Positions 26,415-35,246 of a stretch of DNA of 64,000 nt are shown here, one piece after another (the first letter of the stretch is position 1; each line of letters opens with the position of its first letter). The DNA lies in contig NZ_CP091740.1 in NCBI RefSeq assembly GCF_022014595.1, positions 2,282,200 to 2,346,199 of the forward strand, in the 5' to 3' direction. Made by a program: the position numbers and the translations under genes. Source of the DNA: Solitalea lacus. Its GTDB lineage: Bacteria > Bacteroidota > Bacteroidia > Sphingobacteriales > Sphingobacteriaceae. The notes below the pieces were generated by a model, which was given only the letters and a program-made list of their open reading frames with translations, made no database searches and was not told where the DNA came from.

Positions 26415-27734
26415 ATGTTGACTAAATCAAACAAGAAAACGATTAGAGCCTGGGCAATGTATGACTGGGCCAATTCAGTTTATTCATTAACAATTACTTC
26501 GGCAATTTTTCCGGTATATTACAATGCTGTTACTACCCACAATGGTAATGATACTATTCAATTTTTTGGGATCGATTTTGTAAATACAGCTCTTTATTCC
26601 TATTCCATATCCTTTGCTTTTTTAATTGTTGCATTAGTAAGCCCGCTACTTTCAGGTATTGCAGATTATAGTGGAAGTAAGAAAAGTTTCATGAAATTCT
26701 TCTGTTATTTGGGCTCATTAGCATGTGTTGGACTGTTTTTCTTTGATCGTAATACGATTGAATTAGGTATTATTTGTAGCATTCTTGCATGTGTTGGCTA
26801 TGCGGGTAGCATTGTCTTTTATAATGCTTATTTGCCGGAAATTGCTTTGCCTCATGAACAGGATGCAGTCTCTGCAAAGGGATACTCTTACGGATACATA
26901 GGAAGCGTACTGCTCTTGGTAATTAATCTGGCAATGATTCAGTTTCCTGATGTGTTTCATATTCCTTCTGGTGATTTTCCGGCACGACTATCGTTTTTAA
27001 TGGTCGGACTTTGGTGGGCTGGGTTTGCACAAATTACTTTTGCTCATATGCCTAAATCCCCTAACACAGAAAAAGTTACTAAAAACAAACTTTTTAATGG
27101 TTATAGGGAATTAAAAAAAGTGTGGAATGAATTAAAGCATTTGCCTCGTTTGCAAAAGTTTTTATTGGCATTTTTCTTCTATAACATGAGCGTACAATCA
27201 ATTATGTATGTTGCCACGTTATTCGGAACCAAAGAGCTTAAAATGCAAGATTCACAACTTATTGCGACTATTTTTATAATCCAGTTGGTTGCCGTTGGTG
27301 GTTCATATTTATTCTCATGGTTATCCGCTCAATTTGGGAATATTCAAACGTTAATTTTGGCTGTAATTGTTTGGATAGGCATTGGATCAATGGCTTATTT
27401 TATACAAACTGCCACTCAGTTTATGCTTTTAGCCATTTTTGTGGGCTTGGTTATGGGAGGAATTCAGGCATTGTCTCGTTCAACTTATTCAAAGCTTTTG
27501 CCTGAAACGATTGACACTACCTCATACTTTAGTTTTTATGATGTAACTGAAAAAGTTTCTTTAGTTATTGGAACATTTTTGTATGGTTATATAGAAGTTC
27601 TTACAGGTAGTATGCGTGGATCGGTATTATTTTTCACCATGATATTTATCGTTGGATTATTTTTGTTGACCCGCTTAGTAAAAGTGCCTGTCTTGCAAGC
27701 AATTTCAAAAGCAGTAAGATCCTCAATGAATTAA
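26415..27734 (+). CDS. UMF1-type (Atg22-like) MFS transporter
   Basis: A 439-residue inner-membrane protein with about 12 helices. The start NKKTIRAWAMYDWANSVYSLTITSAIFPVYY and the GIADYSGSKKSFMKF loop are characteristic of the UMF1/Atg22-like branch, whose yeast member exports vacuolar amino acids. Bacterial substrates are not known. The last helices contain GGIQALSRSTYSKLLPE, another family hallmark. It heads a possible run with the CCG-domain and DoxX genes (43- and 32-base gaps). Confidence 0.88.
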   Translation: MLTKSNKKTIRAWAMYDWANSVYSLTITSAIFPVYYNAVTTHNGNDTIQFFGIDFVNTALYSYSISFAFLIVALVSPLLSGIADYSGSKKSFMKFFCYLGSLACVGLFFFDRNTIELGIICSILACVGYAGSIVFYNAYLPEIALPHEQDAVSAKGYSYGYIGSVLLLVINLAMIQFPDVFHIPSGDFPARLSFLMVGLWWAGFAQITFAHMPKSPNTEKVTKNKLFNGYRELKKVWNELKHLPRLQKFLLAFFFYNMSVQSIMYVATLFGTKELKMQDSQLIATIFIIQLVAVGGSYLFSWLSAQFGNIQTLILAVIVWIGIGSMAYFIQTATQFMLLAIFVGLVMGGIQALSRSTYSKLLPETIDTTSYFSFYDVTEKVSLVIGTFLYGYIEVLTGSMRGSVLFFTMIFIVGLFLLTRLVKVPVLQAISKAVRSSMN

Positions 27735-27777
27735 GTTTAATTACCCTCTCCGATTAAAAATTATTGTTCAAAGTAAA

Positions 27778-28497
27778 ATGAAAGTTGAGCTCTTTATACC
27801 TTGTTTTATTGATCAAATACATCCCGAAACTGCCTTTAACACAATAAAAGTTTTAGAAAAACTGGGATGCAAGGTTTCTTATAATGATAATCAAACATGT
27901 TGCGGTCAGCCAGCCTTTAACTCGGGTTTTTGGGATGAAGCTAAAGAAGTAGGAAGCAAATTTTTAGATGATTTTACAGCTCAAAACTACATTGTTGGGC
28001 CTTCTGGATCTTGTGTAGGTATGGTGAAGAATTACTATAATGATTTATTTACCAATGCGCTTTCTCATAATAAATGTAGGGCAGTTCAAAATTCGATTTA
28101 TGAACTTTCCGATTTTATAGTTAATGTGTTAAAGAAGGAAGAAGTAGGAGCGAAGCTACCCGGAAAAGCTGTTTATCATGATTCATGCGGAGCTTTAAGA
28201 GAATGTAAAATTAAAAATGAACCACGTAAGTTGTTGAAAAATGTAGAGGGGTTAGAGTTAGTTGAGATGAATGATGTGGAGGTTTGTTGTGGTTTTGGTG
28301 GAACATTCTCTGTTAAGTTTGAAGCCATTTCATCGGCGATGGCCGAACAAAAAATAAACAATGCACTTGCAACAGGTGCCAATTATATTATCTCAACTGA
28401 TACTTCCTGTCTAATGCATCTGCAAGGTTACATTGAGAAAAATGATCTGCCAATAAGAACCATGCATATAGCCGACGTACTTGCAAGCGGCTGGTAG
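27778..28497 (+). CDS. CCG-domain (LutA/YkgE-like) Fe-S oxidoreductase subunit
   Basis: A 239-residue protein with two cysteine-rich CCG domains: NQTCCGQPAFNSG near residue 40 and EVCCGFGGTFSVKF near 165, each with an upstream partner Cys (FIPCFID, HDSCGAL). This is the architecture of LutA/YkgE, a subunit of L-lactate utilisation complexes, and of heterodisulfide reductase subunits. The usual partners LutB and LutC are not adjacent, so they must lie elsewhere or the protein works in another complex. Confidence 0.85.
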   Translation: MKVELFIPCFIDQIHPETAFNTIKVLEKLGCKVSYNDNQTCCGQPAFNSGFWDEAKEVGSKFLDDFTAQNYIVGPSGSCVGMVKNYYNDLFTNALSHNKCRAVQNSIYELSDFIVNVLKKEEVGAKLPGKAVYHDSCGALRECKIKNEPRKLLKNVEGLELVEMNDVEVCCGFGGTFSVKFEAISSAMAEQKINNALATGANYIISTDTSCLMHLQGYIEKNDLPIRTMHIADVLASGW

Positions 28498-28529
28498 ACT
28501 TAGGTACATCCATAATTTAACATAAACTA

Positions 28530-28934
28530 ATGAAGAAATTTTTGTTTTCAGTAAAACCTATAGCTCTCGATTTGGGTTTGCTCTTATTTAGAGCAGGCTT
28601 TGGTATATGCATGTTTTTATTGCATGGTTTACCCAAATTGATGAACTTTTCTAAATATGCCTCCAAATTTCCTGATATATTAAAGATTGGATCGAAATAC
28701 TCATTGCTAGCTGCAATATTTGCGGAGGTTTTCTGTTCAATATTATTAGTAATGGGGCTTGCCAGTAGATTGGCAGTTATCTTTCTAATTATAACAATGG
28801 GCGTTGCTTTTTTTATAGTTCAAAAAGCAGATTCATTAGCAACAAAGGAAATGTCATTACTTTATTTGGTAGCCTTTGGAACCTTATTTTTTACTGGACC
28901 TGGTAAATATTCTATTGATGCCAATTTGAAATAA
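28530..28934 (+). CDS. DoxX-family membrane protein
   Basis: A 134-residue protein with four predicted transmembrane helices. The conserved RAGFGICMFLLHGLPKLMNF near the first helix and LASRLAVIFLIITMGVAFFI are typical of the DoxX family. Members take part in membrane redox or thiol balance in some bacteria, but the role is mostly unknown. It follows the CCG-domain gene by 32 bases, so cotranscription is likely. Confidence 0.82.
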   Translation: MKKFLFSVKPIALDLGLLLFRAGFGICMFLLHGLPKLMNFSKYASKFPDILKIGSKYSLLAAIFAEVFCSILLVMGLASRLAVIFLIITMGVAFFIVQKADSLATKEMSLLYLVAFGTLFFTGPGKYSIDANLK

Positions 28935-28963
28935 TATTCAAGTAAAATAAGTATCGAAATTGA

Positions 28964-28990
28964 TTGGTGTTTAGTTAATTGCTAATTTTG
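28964..28990 (+). promoter_or_regulatory. Promoter of the PAP2 gene
   Basis: TTG (28964-28966) and TAatTTTG (28983-28990), spacer 16, lie 13 bases before the ATG at 29004 and fit the Bacteroidota -33/-7 pattern. Confidence 0.45.
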
Positions 28991-29003
28991 GAAAAACAGC
29001 ACC

Positions 29004-29639
29004 ATGTATATAAAAGTTTCAATACTTATTTTTTTGTTTGTATTGATTTCAGGATTTTCTATTGCTCAAAATGTTGATGTTGAGACTTTGCTGGAGTTAC
29101 AAGAACACAGAAATCCAATAGAACAAAAAGGGCTTACATTTATTACTAATACCGCTGGTCCAATTTGCATTGCACTCCCTGCCGGATTGTTTATTTCAGG
29201 AGTGATTTCTAAAGATAATAGTCAAAAACAAGCTGCCTTAAAAATGGGTGTTTCCTTAGCTGTTTCGGAAGGAATTACATATTCTTTGAAAAGTATCGTC
29301 CATAGAAATAGGCCTTATGAAAGCTATCCGTTTATTACCCCTGCCAGTGTACAAGGGAATTACTCTTTCCCATCAGGTCATACTTCTGCAGCTTTTGCAA
29401 CCGCTACCTCATTAAGTCTTAGTTATCCCAAATGGCAGGTTATTGTACCTGTATATACATGGGCAACATTGGTTGGTTATTCTCGTTGCTATTTAGGTGT
29501 GCATTATCCCAGCGATGTATTGGCTGGAGCCTTAGTGGGAGCATCCTCTGCCTATTTAAGTCACGTTGGACAAAAAATATTAAGTAAGAACCACAATCAT
29601 AGACATGTGGATCCCGAGCCTTACTTGATTGATAACTAA
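29004..29639 (+). CDS. PAP2-family phosphatase
   Basis: A 211-residue membrane-associated phosphatase with an N-terminal signal peptide. The three phosphatase motifs are intact: KSIVHRNRP (KX6RP), PSGHT and SRCYLGVHYPSD (SRX5HX3D). These enzymes remove phosphate from lipid phosphates such as undecaprenyl pyrophosphate or phosphatidylglycerol phosphate on the periplasmic side. Substrate cannot be set from sequence. It ends 13 bases before the stop of the opposing hybrid kinase gene. Confidence 0.9.
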   Translation: MYIKVSILIFLFVLISGFSIAQNVDVETLLELQEHRNPIEQKGLTFITNTAGPICIALPAGLFISGVISKDNSQKQAALKMGVSLAVSEGITYSLKSIVHRNRPYESYPFITPASVQGNYSFPSGHTSAAFATATSLSLSYPKWQVIVPVYTWATLVGYSRCYLGVHYPSDVLAGALVGASSAYLSHVGQKILSKNHNHRHVDPEPYLIDN

Positions 29640-29651
29640 AAGGTACTTTGG

Positions 29652-31628
29652 TTATTTGATTATAGCATTATTGGCACTATAATATTTAGAAATCTTATTG
29701 AAGAGGATATCCGGCATAAAGGGCTTGGATAAGTAATCGTTCATGCCACATTGTTTAATTTTTTCAGTTATATGGGGCATTACATCAGCTGTAAAAGCAA
29801 TAATCGGAATATTGGGATTAAATTTCCGGATTTCTCTGCTTGCTTGAAATCCATCCATTTCAGGCATTTGTAAATCCATTATAATCATATCATAATGTTG
29901 GTCCCTGCACTTGTTTACTGCAATCAAACCGTTTTCAGCCATATCAACTTCTATATTCCATTTGGTTAAAAAACGACGTCCAACCAAGGCATTCATTTGG
30001 TTGTCTTCTACTAATAAAACTTTCATTCCTTGTAAATTGTAAACTTTAGATATATTTCTGGATTGGCCGGTTGGTTGAGATAGTGCATAATAAAGTTTCT
30101 GGAATTTTATGTTAAAACTAAAAACAGACCCTTCATTAAGCTTACTGTTAACGCTTATTTGGCTGTTGTGAAGTAACAATAAGCGTTTGGTGATAGCTAA
30201 GCCCAAACCTGAGCCTCCAAATTTTCTCGTAGTTGATGATTCTGCTTGCGTAAAGCTTTCAAAAATTCGTTCAAGATCAGCTTCTGCAATTCCAATTCCT
30301 GTATCGCAAATATCAAATTGAATATCGACTTCATTTTCTGTTTCACAAAGCACTCTTACATTTAATTTTACAGCGCCTTCAATTGTGAATTTTAAAGCAT
30401 TGCCTAATAGATTATTTAAAATTTGATTAATTCGAATAGGGTCTCCAATAAGAACTCCCGGTATTTTTTCGTCAACAAATACCTCGAAATAAATGTTTTT
30501 TTCTTTCGCTTTTAAATCAAAGGGTTTTGATGCATTCTTTATTAATTCGTTAAGGTTAAAACTAACTTTTTCCAGTTCGATTTTACCGGTTTCTATTTTG
30601 TTGAAATCAAGAATTTCATTGACTAAACCCAATAAATTTTCCGCGGAGGATTTTAAGATCATCAGTGACTCATGCTGTGCGGTATCATTATATTCATCAA
30701 GTAACAAATGAGCAATTCCAATAACTGAGTTAATTGGAGTACGAATTTCATGACTCATTACGGATAAAAACTCTTCTTTTGCTTTTGCTGCTTGCTCAGC
30801 TGCTTCTTTTGCCCTGATTAGCTCTTTCTCAAAGTTTTTCTGTATTGTTATGTCTTGTATGGTAATCAATAAACGTTTTGATTGTTGAACATCATCATGG
30901 ATTAATGAGATTTTAGCATTATACCATAAATTTTGTCCATGATGGTGGGTCGGATATTCACAGTTAATTGTTTCGCCTGAATCAAGTACATGCTTAGCCA
31001 TTGACTCCATTCTACGACCAAATTCATTGGGCACGGCTTCGCTAATTTTTTTATGTAATATTTGTTCTCGAGATGTAAATAAGATGGATTCATCATTCAC
31101 CCAAACATTTTCATACTCAAGCTGATCGTTTATTTCAAAAACTATATCATTTAGGGAACGTATAAGGGCCTGTAATTGCGCATCGTTTCTTCTTATTTTC
31201 TCCTCTGTTGTTTTTTGATCTGTAATGTCTGTTGCTGTTCCTAAATAATGTACTCGTCCGCTGATTGATTCGGCCACCATACGCATATCATTATGTATAT
31301 ATTTAATATGACCGGTAGGATGTATTATTCTGTACGATAAATTATAATCTGTCTTTTTTTGTGCACTGGATGATAAGGTTGATAATACGTAAGTCAAATC
31401 ATCGGGATGAATAATATTGCGCCAATTATTGAACAATAATGCATGCTTTGGATAACCAGTCAATCGTTCACATTCAGAGTTTACATAGTGACAAATGCCC
31501 AATTCATCAACATCATAAATTGCGAACGGAATTTGATCCAAAACCTCCTTTTGCGAATTGCTGAGTAACTTTGGTTTTGCAATCATGATTCTTTCTATAT
31601 CAAATTGCGGAAAGGTTAATTGGCTCAT
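29652..31628 (-). CDS. Hybrid sensor histidine kinase/response regulator with PAS domains
   Basis: A 658-residue soluble kinase with no transmembrane segment. Order: PAS/PAC (about 25-140), second PAS (about 148-265), short coiled coil, HisKA with His293 (VMSHEIRTP), HATPase (NLLGNALKFT, DTGIGI, GGSGLGLAITKRL), and a C-terminal receiver with Asp585 (MIIMDLQMPEMDG). There is no DNA-binding output, so it probably feeds a phosphorelay. No histidine phosphotransfer partner is adjacent. The PAS domains suggest sensing of a small ligand or redox state inside the cell. Confidence 0.93.
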   Translation of the reverse strand: MSQLTFPQFDIERIMIAKPKLLSNSQKEVLDQIPFAIYDVDELGICHYVNSECERLTGYPKHALLFNNWRNIIHPDDLTYVLSTLSSSAQKKTDYNLSYRIIHPTGHIKYIHNDMRMVAESISGRVHYLGTATDITDQKTTEEKIRRNDAQLQALIRSLNDIVFEINDQLEYENVWVNDESILFTSREQILHKKISEAVPNEFGRRMESMAKHVLDSGETINCEYPTHHHGQNLWYNAKISLIHDDVQQSKRLLITIQDITIQKNFEKELIRAKEAAEQAAKAKEEFLSVMSHEIRTPINSVIGIAHLLLDEYNDTAQHESLMILKSSAENLLGLVNEILDFNKIETGKIELEKVSFNLNELIKNASKPFDLKAKEKNIYFEVFVDEKIPGVLIGDPIRINQILNNLLGNALKFTIEGAVKLNVRVLCETENEVDIQFDICDTGIGIAEADLERIFESFTQAESSTTRKFGGSGLGLAITKRLLLLHNSQISVNSKLNEGSVFSFNIKFQKLYYALSQPTGQSRNISKVYNLQGMKVLLVEDNQMNALVGRRFLTKWNIEVDMAENGLIAVNKCRDQHYDMIIMDLQMPEMDGFQASREIRKFNPNIPIIAFTADVMPHITEKIKQCGMNDYLSKPFMPDILFNKISKYYSANNAIIK

Positions 31629-31805
31629 AACCGGCTGGTTTTTGGATAATGTAAATTAAGAAAGAATTGGGTTATAGGAGCGTATCTGTTTCAATAGCGC
31701 AAATTTTCTGCCAAAAAGTCAAAATTGGTTTTTTGCTATAATAATACCGGCTAATTATTTTCTGATTACGGTAATGAAAAGTTAAATTTGCCTTGCTTCA
31801 AAAAT

Positions 31806-31813
31806 TACGTTTG
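31806..31813 (+). promoter_or_regulatory. -7 element of the thrS operon
   Basis: TAcgTTTG lies 22 bases before the thrS ATG. TTTG at 31787-31790 could act as the -33 element, although the 15-base spacer is short. Confidence 0.45.
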
Positions 31814-31835
31814 TAGGTAAATTAAGAAAGATCTA

Positions 31836-33761
31836 ATGATTAAAATCACACTTCCCGACGGCTCAGTCCGCGAATTTGAACAAGGGGTAACCAGCTTACA
31901 GATAGCTCAATCCATTAGTGAAGGATTGGCCCGTAATGTTTTGGCTGCCGAAGTTAATGGTGAAATTTGGGATGCTACTCGTCCTATTGACAATGATTCG
32001 ACCATTAAATTATTAACATGGAATGATCAGGGAGGTAAATCCACCTTTTGGCATTCTTCAGCGCATTTAATGGCTGAAGCATTGGAAGCGTTATATCCTG
32101 GAATAAAATTAGGTATCGGTCCGGCAATTGAAACCGGATTTTACTACGATATTGATTTTGGTAATCATCAATTTTCTTCTGACAACTTTGAACAAGTTGA
32201 GAAGAAAATGATAGAACTTGCTAAAACCAAAGAGGAATATAAACGTTCTGATGTATCAAAAAATGATGCAACTAAGTACTTCACCGAAAAAGGCGATCAA
32301 TATAAGCTGGAGCTAATTGATGGTCTTGAGGATGGAAATATTACGTTCTATCAGCAAGGTAACTTTACTGATCTTTGTAAAGGCCCTCATATTCCTAATA
32401 CCGGCTTTATCAAAGCAGCTAAATTAATGAGTGTTGCAGGAGCTTACTGGCGTGGCGACGAAAAGAATAAACAGTTAACCCGTGTTTATGCGGTTACCTT
32501 CCCTAAAGCAAGTGAATTAACAGAGTATTTGACTTTAATTGAAGAGGCCAAAAAACGTGATCATCGTAAGTTGGGCAAAGAGTTAGAGTTGTTCACCTTT
32601 TCGGAGAAAGTAGGAGTGGGTTTGCCTTTATGGTTGCCTAAAGGTGCGGCTTTGCGAGAGCGTTTAATTCAGTTTTTATCCAAGGCTCAGGTTAAAGCAG
32701 GTTATGAACAAGTGATTACCCCTCATATTGCCCAAAAAGAACTTTATATAACTTCAGGGCACTATGAAAAATATGGTAAGGATTCTTTCCAGCCAATTCG
32801 TACCCCAAATGAAGATGAAGAGTTCTTCTTAAAACCAATGAATTGCCCGCATCACTGCGAGATTTATAAGTCCAAACCTCGTTCTTATAAGGATCTGCCG
32901 GTACGTTATGCAGAGTTTGGTACGGTATACCGTTATGAACAAAGTGGAGAATTACATGGGTTGACACGCGTTCGTGGGTTTACTCAAGATGATGCGCATT
33001 TATTCTGTCGTCCTGATCAGGTAAAAGAAGAATTTGAAAAAGTAATTGATCTGGTGTTGTATGTTTTCAAAGCATTAGGTTTTGAAGACTATATAGCGCA
33101 AGTATCATTGAGAGATCCGGAAAATAAGGATAAATACATTGGCTCTGATGACAACTGGGAGCGTGCAGAAGCGGCTATTGTTGAAGCTGCAGCTGAGAAG
33201 GGCTTAAAAACTGTTGTGGAATTGGGAGAGGCTGCATTTTATGGGCCGAAGCTTGATTTCATGGTGAAAGATGCATTGGGTCGGAAATGGCAATTAGGAA
33301 CTATCCAGGTTGATTATAACTTACCAGAACGTTTTCAGCTGGAATATACAGGAAGCGATAACCTAAAGCATCGCCCGGTAATGATTCACAGAGCTCCATT
33401 TGGGTCGATGGAACGCTTTGTTGCCGTACTGATTGAGCATTGCGCTGGAAATTTCCCATTGTGGTTAACACCAGAGCAATACATTATTTTGCCTATCAGT
33501 GAAAAATATGCTGATTATGCAAAAAAACTTTCAGAAGATTTAAATATTTACGATATTCGCGGCTTGATCGATAATAGGGATGAAAAGATCGGTAAGAAGA
33601 TTAGAGATGCCGAGATTAAAAAGATTCCTTATATGCTGATTGTTGGCGAAAAAGAGCAGGAAGAAAATACAGTTTCAGTTCGTCGTCACGGAGCCGGAGA
33701 TTTAGGCTCGCTGAACATCAATCAGTTTGTCGAATTAATTAAAAATGAAACAGCAATTTAA
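31836..33761 (+). CDS. thrS: Threonyl-tRNA synthetase
   Basis: A 641-residue class II synthetase. TGS domain (1-60), editing domain with HSSAH (His73 and His77) and the later [11 protein letters not shown] motif, catalytic core with MNCPHHC and the [26 protein letters not shown] motif 2, and a C-terminal anticodon-binding domain. The operon order thrS-infC-rpmI-rplT is widely conserved. No translational operator resembling the E. coli tRNA-like leader was recognised. Confidence 0.98.
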   Translation: MIKITLPDGSVREFEQGVTSLQIAQSISEGLARNVLAAEVNGEIWDATRPIDNDSTIKLLTWNDQGGKSTFWHSSAHLMAEALEALYPGIKLGIGPAIETGFYYDIDFGNHQFSSDNFEQVEKKMIELAKTKEEYKRSDVSKNDATKYFTEKGDQYKLELIDGLEDGNITFYQQGNFTDLCKGPHIPNTGFIKAAKLMSVAGAYWRGDEKNKQLTRVYAVTFPKASELTEYLTLIEEAKKRDHRKLGKELELFTFSEKVGVGLPLWLPKGAALRERLIQFLSKAQVKAGYEQVITPHIAQKELYITSGHYEKYGKDSFQPIRTPNEDEEFFLKPMNCPHHCEIYKSKPRSYKDLPVRYAEFGTVYRYEQSGELHGLTRVRGFTQDDAHLFCRPDQVKEEFEKVIDLVLYVFKALGFEDYIAQVSLRDPENKDKYIGSDDNWERAEAAIVEAAAEKGLKTVVELGEAAFYGPKLDFMVKDALGRKWQLGTIQVDYNLPERFQLEYTGSDNLKHRPVMIHRAPFGSMERFVAVLIEHCAGNFPLWLTPEQYIILPISEKYADYAKKLSEDLNIYDIRGLIDNRDEKIGKKIRDAEIKKIPYMLIVGEKEQEENTVSVRRHGAGDLGSLNINQFVELIKNETAI

Positions 33762-33763
33762 TT

Positions 33764-33777
33764 AGGAGGTTACTATA
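33764..33777 (+). promoter_or_regulatory. infC: Strong Shine-Dalgarno and AUA start of infC
   Basis: AGGAGGT (33764-33770) is a full anti-16S match, rare in this phylum, and lies 4 bases before ATA (33775-33777). The reading frame has a TAG at 33763-33765 and no ATG, GTG or TTG before the ATG at 33820, where conserved N-terminal coding already exists upstream. An AUA start is therefore the most economical reading. Confidence 0.7.
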
Positions 33778-34347
33778 GCACAGCAAAGTTTTGGCAGAGG
33801 TCCACGTGGACCGCGGCCTATGCCAACCAAAAAACAGGCAGAACACAGAATAAACGAATTTATTCGCGGTGTAGATACCGTTCGTATGGTAGGTGAGAAT
33901 GTTGAACAAGGTGTGTATCCATTGGCAAAGGCGATGGAAATTGCTGAGGAGTTGGGTTTGGATTTGGTTGAAATTTCGCCTAATGCTGAGCCACCTGTTT
34001 GTCGAGTAGTTGACTATAATAAATTCATCTACGAACAAAAGAAAAAACAAAAGGAAATTAAAGCCAATGCTCAAAAAACAGTTATCAAAGAGATTCGTTT
34101 CGGACCGAATACTGATGACCACGATTTTGAGTTTAAGTTAAAACATGCTATTAAATTCCTTGAGGCAGGTGAAAAAGTGCGTTCTTACGTTCACTTTAAA
34201 GGGCGTGCCATTGTTTATAAAGAACAAGGTGAGATACTTTTGTTGAAATTTGCGCAAGCTTTAGAGGAAGTAGGAAAGGTAGAACAACTGCCTAAATTAG
34301 AAGGTAAGCGTATGTTCTTAATCGTTGCTCCGAAGAATAAGAAATAA
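33775..34347 (+). CDS. infC: Translation initiation factor IF-3 (AUA start)
   Basis: IF-3 checks start codons and prevents subunit joining. Reading from ATA at 33775 gives 190 residues starting (M)[14 protein letters not shown], the Gly/Arg/Pro-rich N-terminus usual in this group. Reading from the first ATG (33820) gives 175 residues and loses it. The N-domain ([10 protein letters not shown]...[22 protein letters not shown]) and C-domain ([30 protein letters not shown]) are complete. In E. coli infC starts with AUU, which lets IF-3 repress its own translation; the same logic is inferred here. Thirteen bases separate it from the thrS stop. Confidence 0.95.
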   Translation: MAQQSFGRGPRGPRPMPTKKQAEHRINEFIRGVDTVRMVGENVEQGVYPLAKAMEIAEELGLDLVEISPNAEPPVCRVVDYNKFIYEQKKKQKEIKANAQKTVIKEIRFGPNTDDHDFEFKLKHAIKFLEAGEKVRSYVHFKGRAIVYKEQGEILLLKFAQALEEVGKVEQLPKLEGKRMFLIVAPKNKK

Positions 34348-34375
34348 TTTTAAACTAAATAAATAAAGACGAGTA

Positions 34376-34576
34376 ATGCCTAAGTTGAAAACCAACTCCA
34401 GCGCTAAAAAACGTTTTAGCCTAACTGGAACCGGTAAGATTAAAAGAAAATGTGCTTTCAAAAGCCACATTTTGACCAAAAAAACCACAAAACAAAAGCG
34501 TAACCTTACTCAAGCTGCTTTAGTTGATAAAGCTGATATGGGTAACGTTAAACGAATGCTTTGTATTGGTAAATAA
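34376..34576 (+). CDS. rpmI: 50S ribosomal protein bL35
   Basis: A 66-residue basic protein. [23 protein letters not shown] and [15 protein letters not shown] are the bL35 signature. It sits 28 bases after infC in the conserved infC-rpmI-rplT order. Confidence 0.97.
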   Translation: MPKLKTNSSAKKRFSLTGTGKIKRKCAFKSHILTKKTTKQKRNLTQAALVDKADMGNVKRMLCIGK

Positions 34577-34692
34577 TTATCTTATCAACAGAGAGTTATC
34601 AAATTAATTAATTAACCAGGGATTCAGCACGACCCGATTGAAATCGGTTCATAAGTTCCCACAAGGACGCTGACTACTAAAAAACGTAAAAA
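34577..34692 (+). ncRNA. Structured rpmI-rplT spacer, candidate L20 control RNA
   Basis: Within this 116-base spacer, TCAGC (34624-34628) can pair with GCTGA (34669-34673), enclosing CCGAT/ATCGG (34634-34638 with 34643-34647, TGAA loop) and a short GTTCC/GGAC hairpin (34655-34659 with 34665-34668). This is a small three-way junction, more GC-rich than its surroundings. In other bacteria L20 represses this operon by binding an RNA that mimics its 23S site, so a similar role is inferred. It does not match the E. coli or Bacillus leaders by eye. Confidence 0.4.
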
Positions 34693-35037
34693 ATGCCAAG
34701 ATCGGTTAACGTTGTTGCGGCTCGCCGTCGCAGAAAAAAAATCCTTAAGCTAGCCAAGGGCTACTGGGGTTCAAGAAGTAAGGTGTTTACCATTGCAAAA
34801 AACACCGTAGAAAAAGGTTTGCAATATGCTTACCGCGATAGAAAAGTTAAAAAACGCGAATTCCGTGCATTATGGATTCAGCGTATCAACGCTGGTGTTC
34901 GTCAGCATGGCTTGTCATATTCTGCCTTCATGGGTAAAATTCATACTAAAAACATCGGTTTAAACCGTAAGGTTTTAGCTGACTTAGCTATGAACAACCC
35001 TGAAGCTTTCAAAGCAGTTGTTGACGCTGTGAAATAA
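34693..35037 (+). CDS. rplT: 50S ribosomal protein bL20
   Basis: A 114-residue basic protein that binds 23S rRNA early in 50S assembly. [32 protein letters not shown] and the [19 protein letters not shown] motif are diagnostic. It is the last gene of the operon and is followed by a strong terminator. Confidence 0.98.
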   Translation: MPRSVNVVAARRRRKKILKLAKGYWGSRSKVFTIAKNTVEKGLQYAYRDRKVKKREFRALWIQRINAGVRQHGLSYSAFMGKIHTKNIGLNRKVLADLAMNNPEAFKAVVDAVK

Positions 35038-35057
35038 GTCAAGTTTAAAATTACTAT

Positions 35058-35090
35058 AAAGGCCGTCTCAAAAAGACGGCCTTTTATTTT
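35058..35090 (+). terminator. rplT operon terminator
   Basis: AAAGGCCGTCT (35058-35068) and AGACGGCCTTT (35074-35084) form an 11-bp stem with a 5-base loop and a T-rich tail. Confidence 0.9.
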
Positions 35091-35206
35091 TTATGTTAAG
35101 CTGCTGTGCTTTTTTAAATTCATCATGGTTAATTCTTATTCGTTTGCAAGAATCAGAATCAACCCTTCCTCTGAAGAAAATAGAATAGTCTATTATGTTT
35201 TTTGAA

Positions 35207-35214
35207 GTGATTGT
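35207..35214 (+). repeat. 8-bp target site duplication, left copy
   Basis: GTGATTGT directly abuts the IS left end; the same octamer abuts the right end at 36903-36910. An 8-bp duplication is the norm for ISL3-family elements. Confidence 0.8.
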
Positions 35215-35246
35215 GGATCAAGCGGAAAATCTGGGGGGATAAATTT

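Noticed and set aside
31629-31835. tRNA-like operator or T-box before thrS
   Set aside because: No specifier-loop, T-box or tRNA-like fold could be drawn; only a promoter element is supported.
34577-34692. A small ORF or a second bL35-like gene between rpmI and rplT
   Set aside because: No start with a coding-like frame was found; stops occur in all three forward frames.
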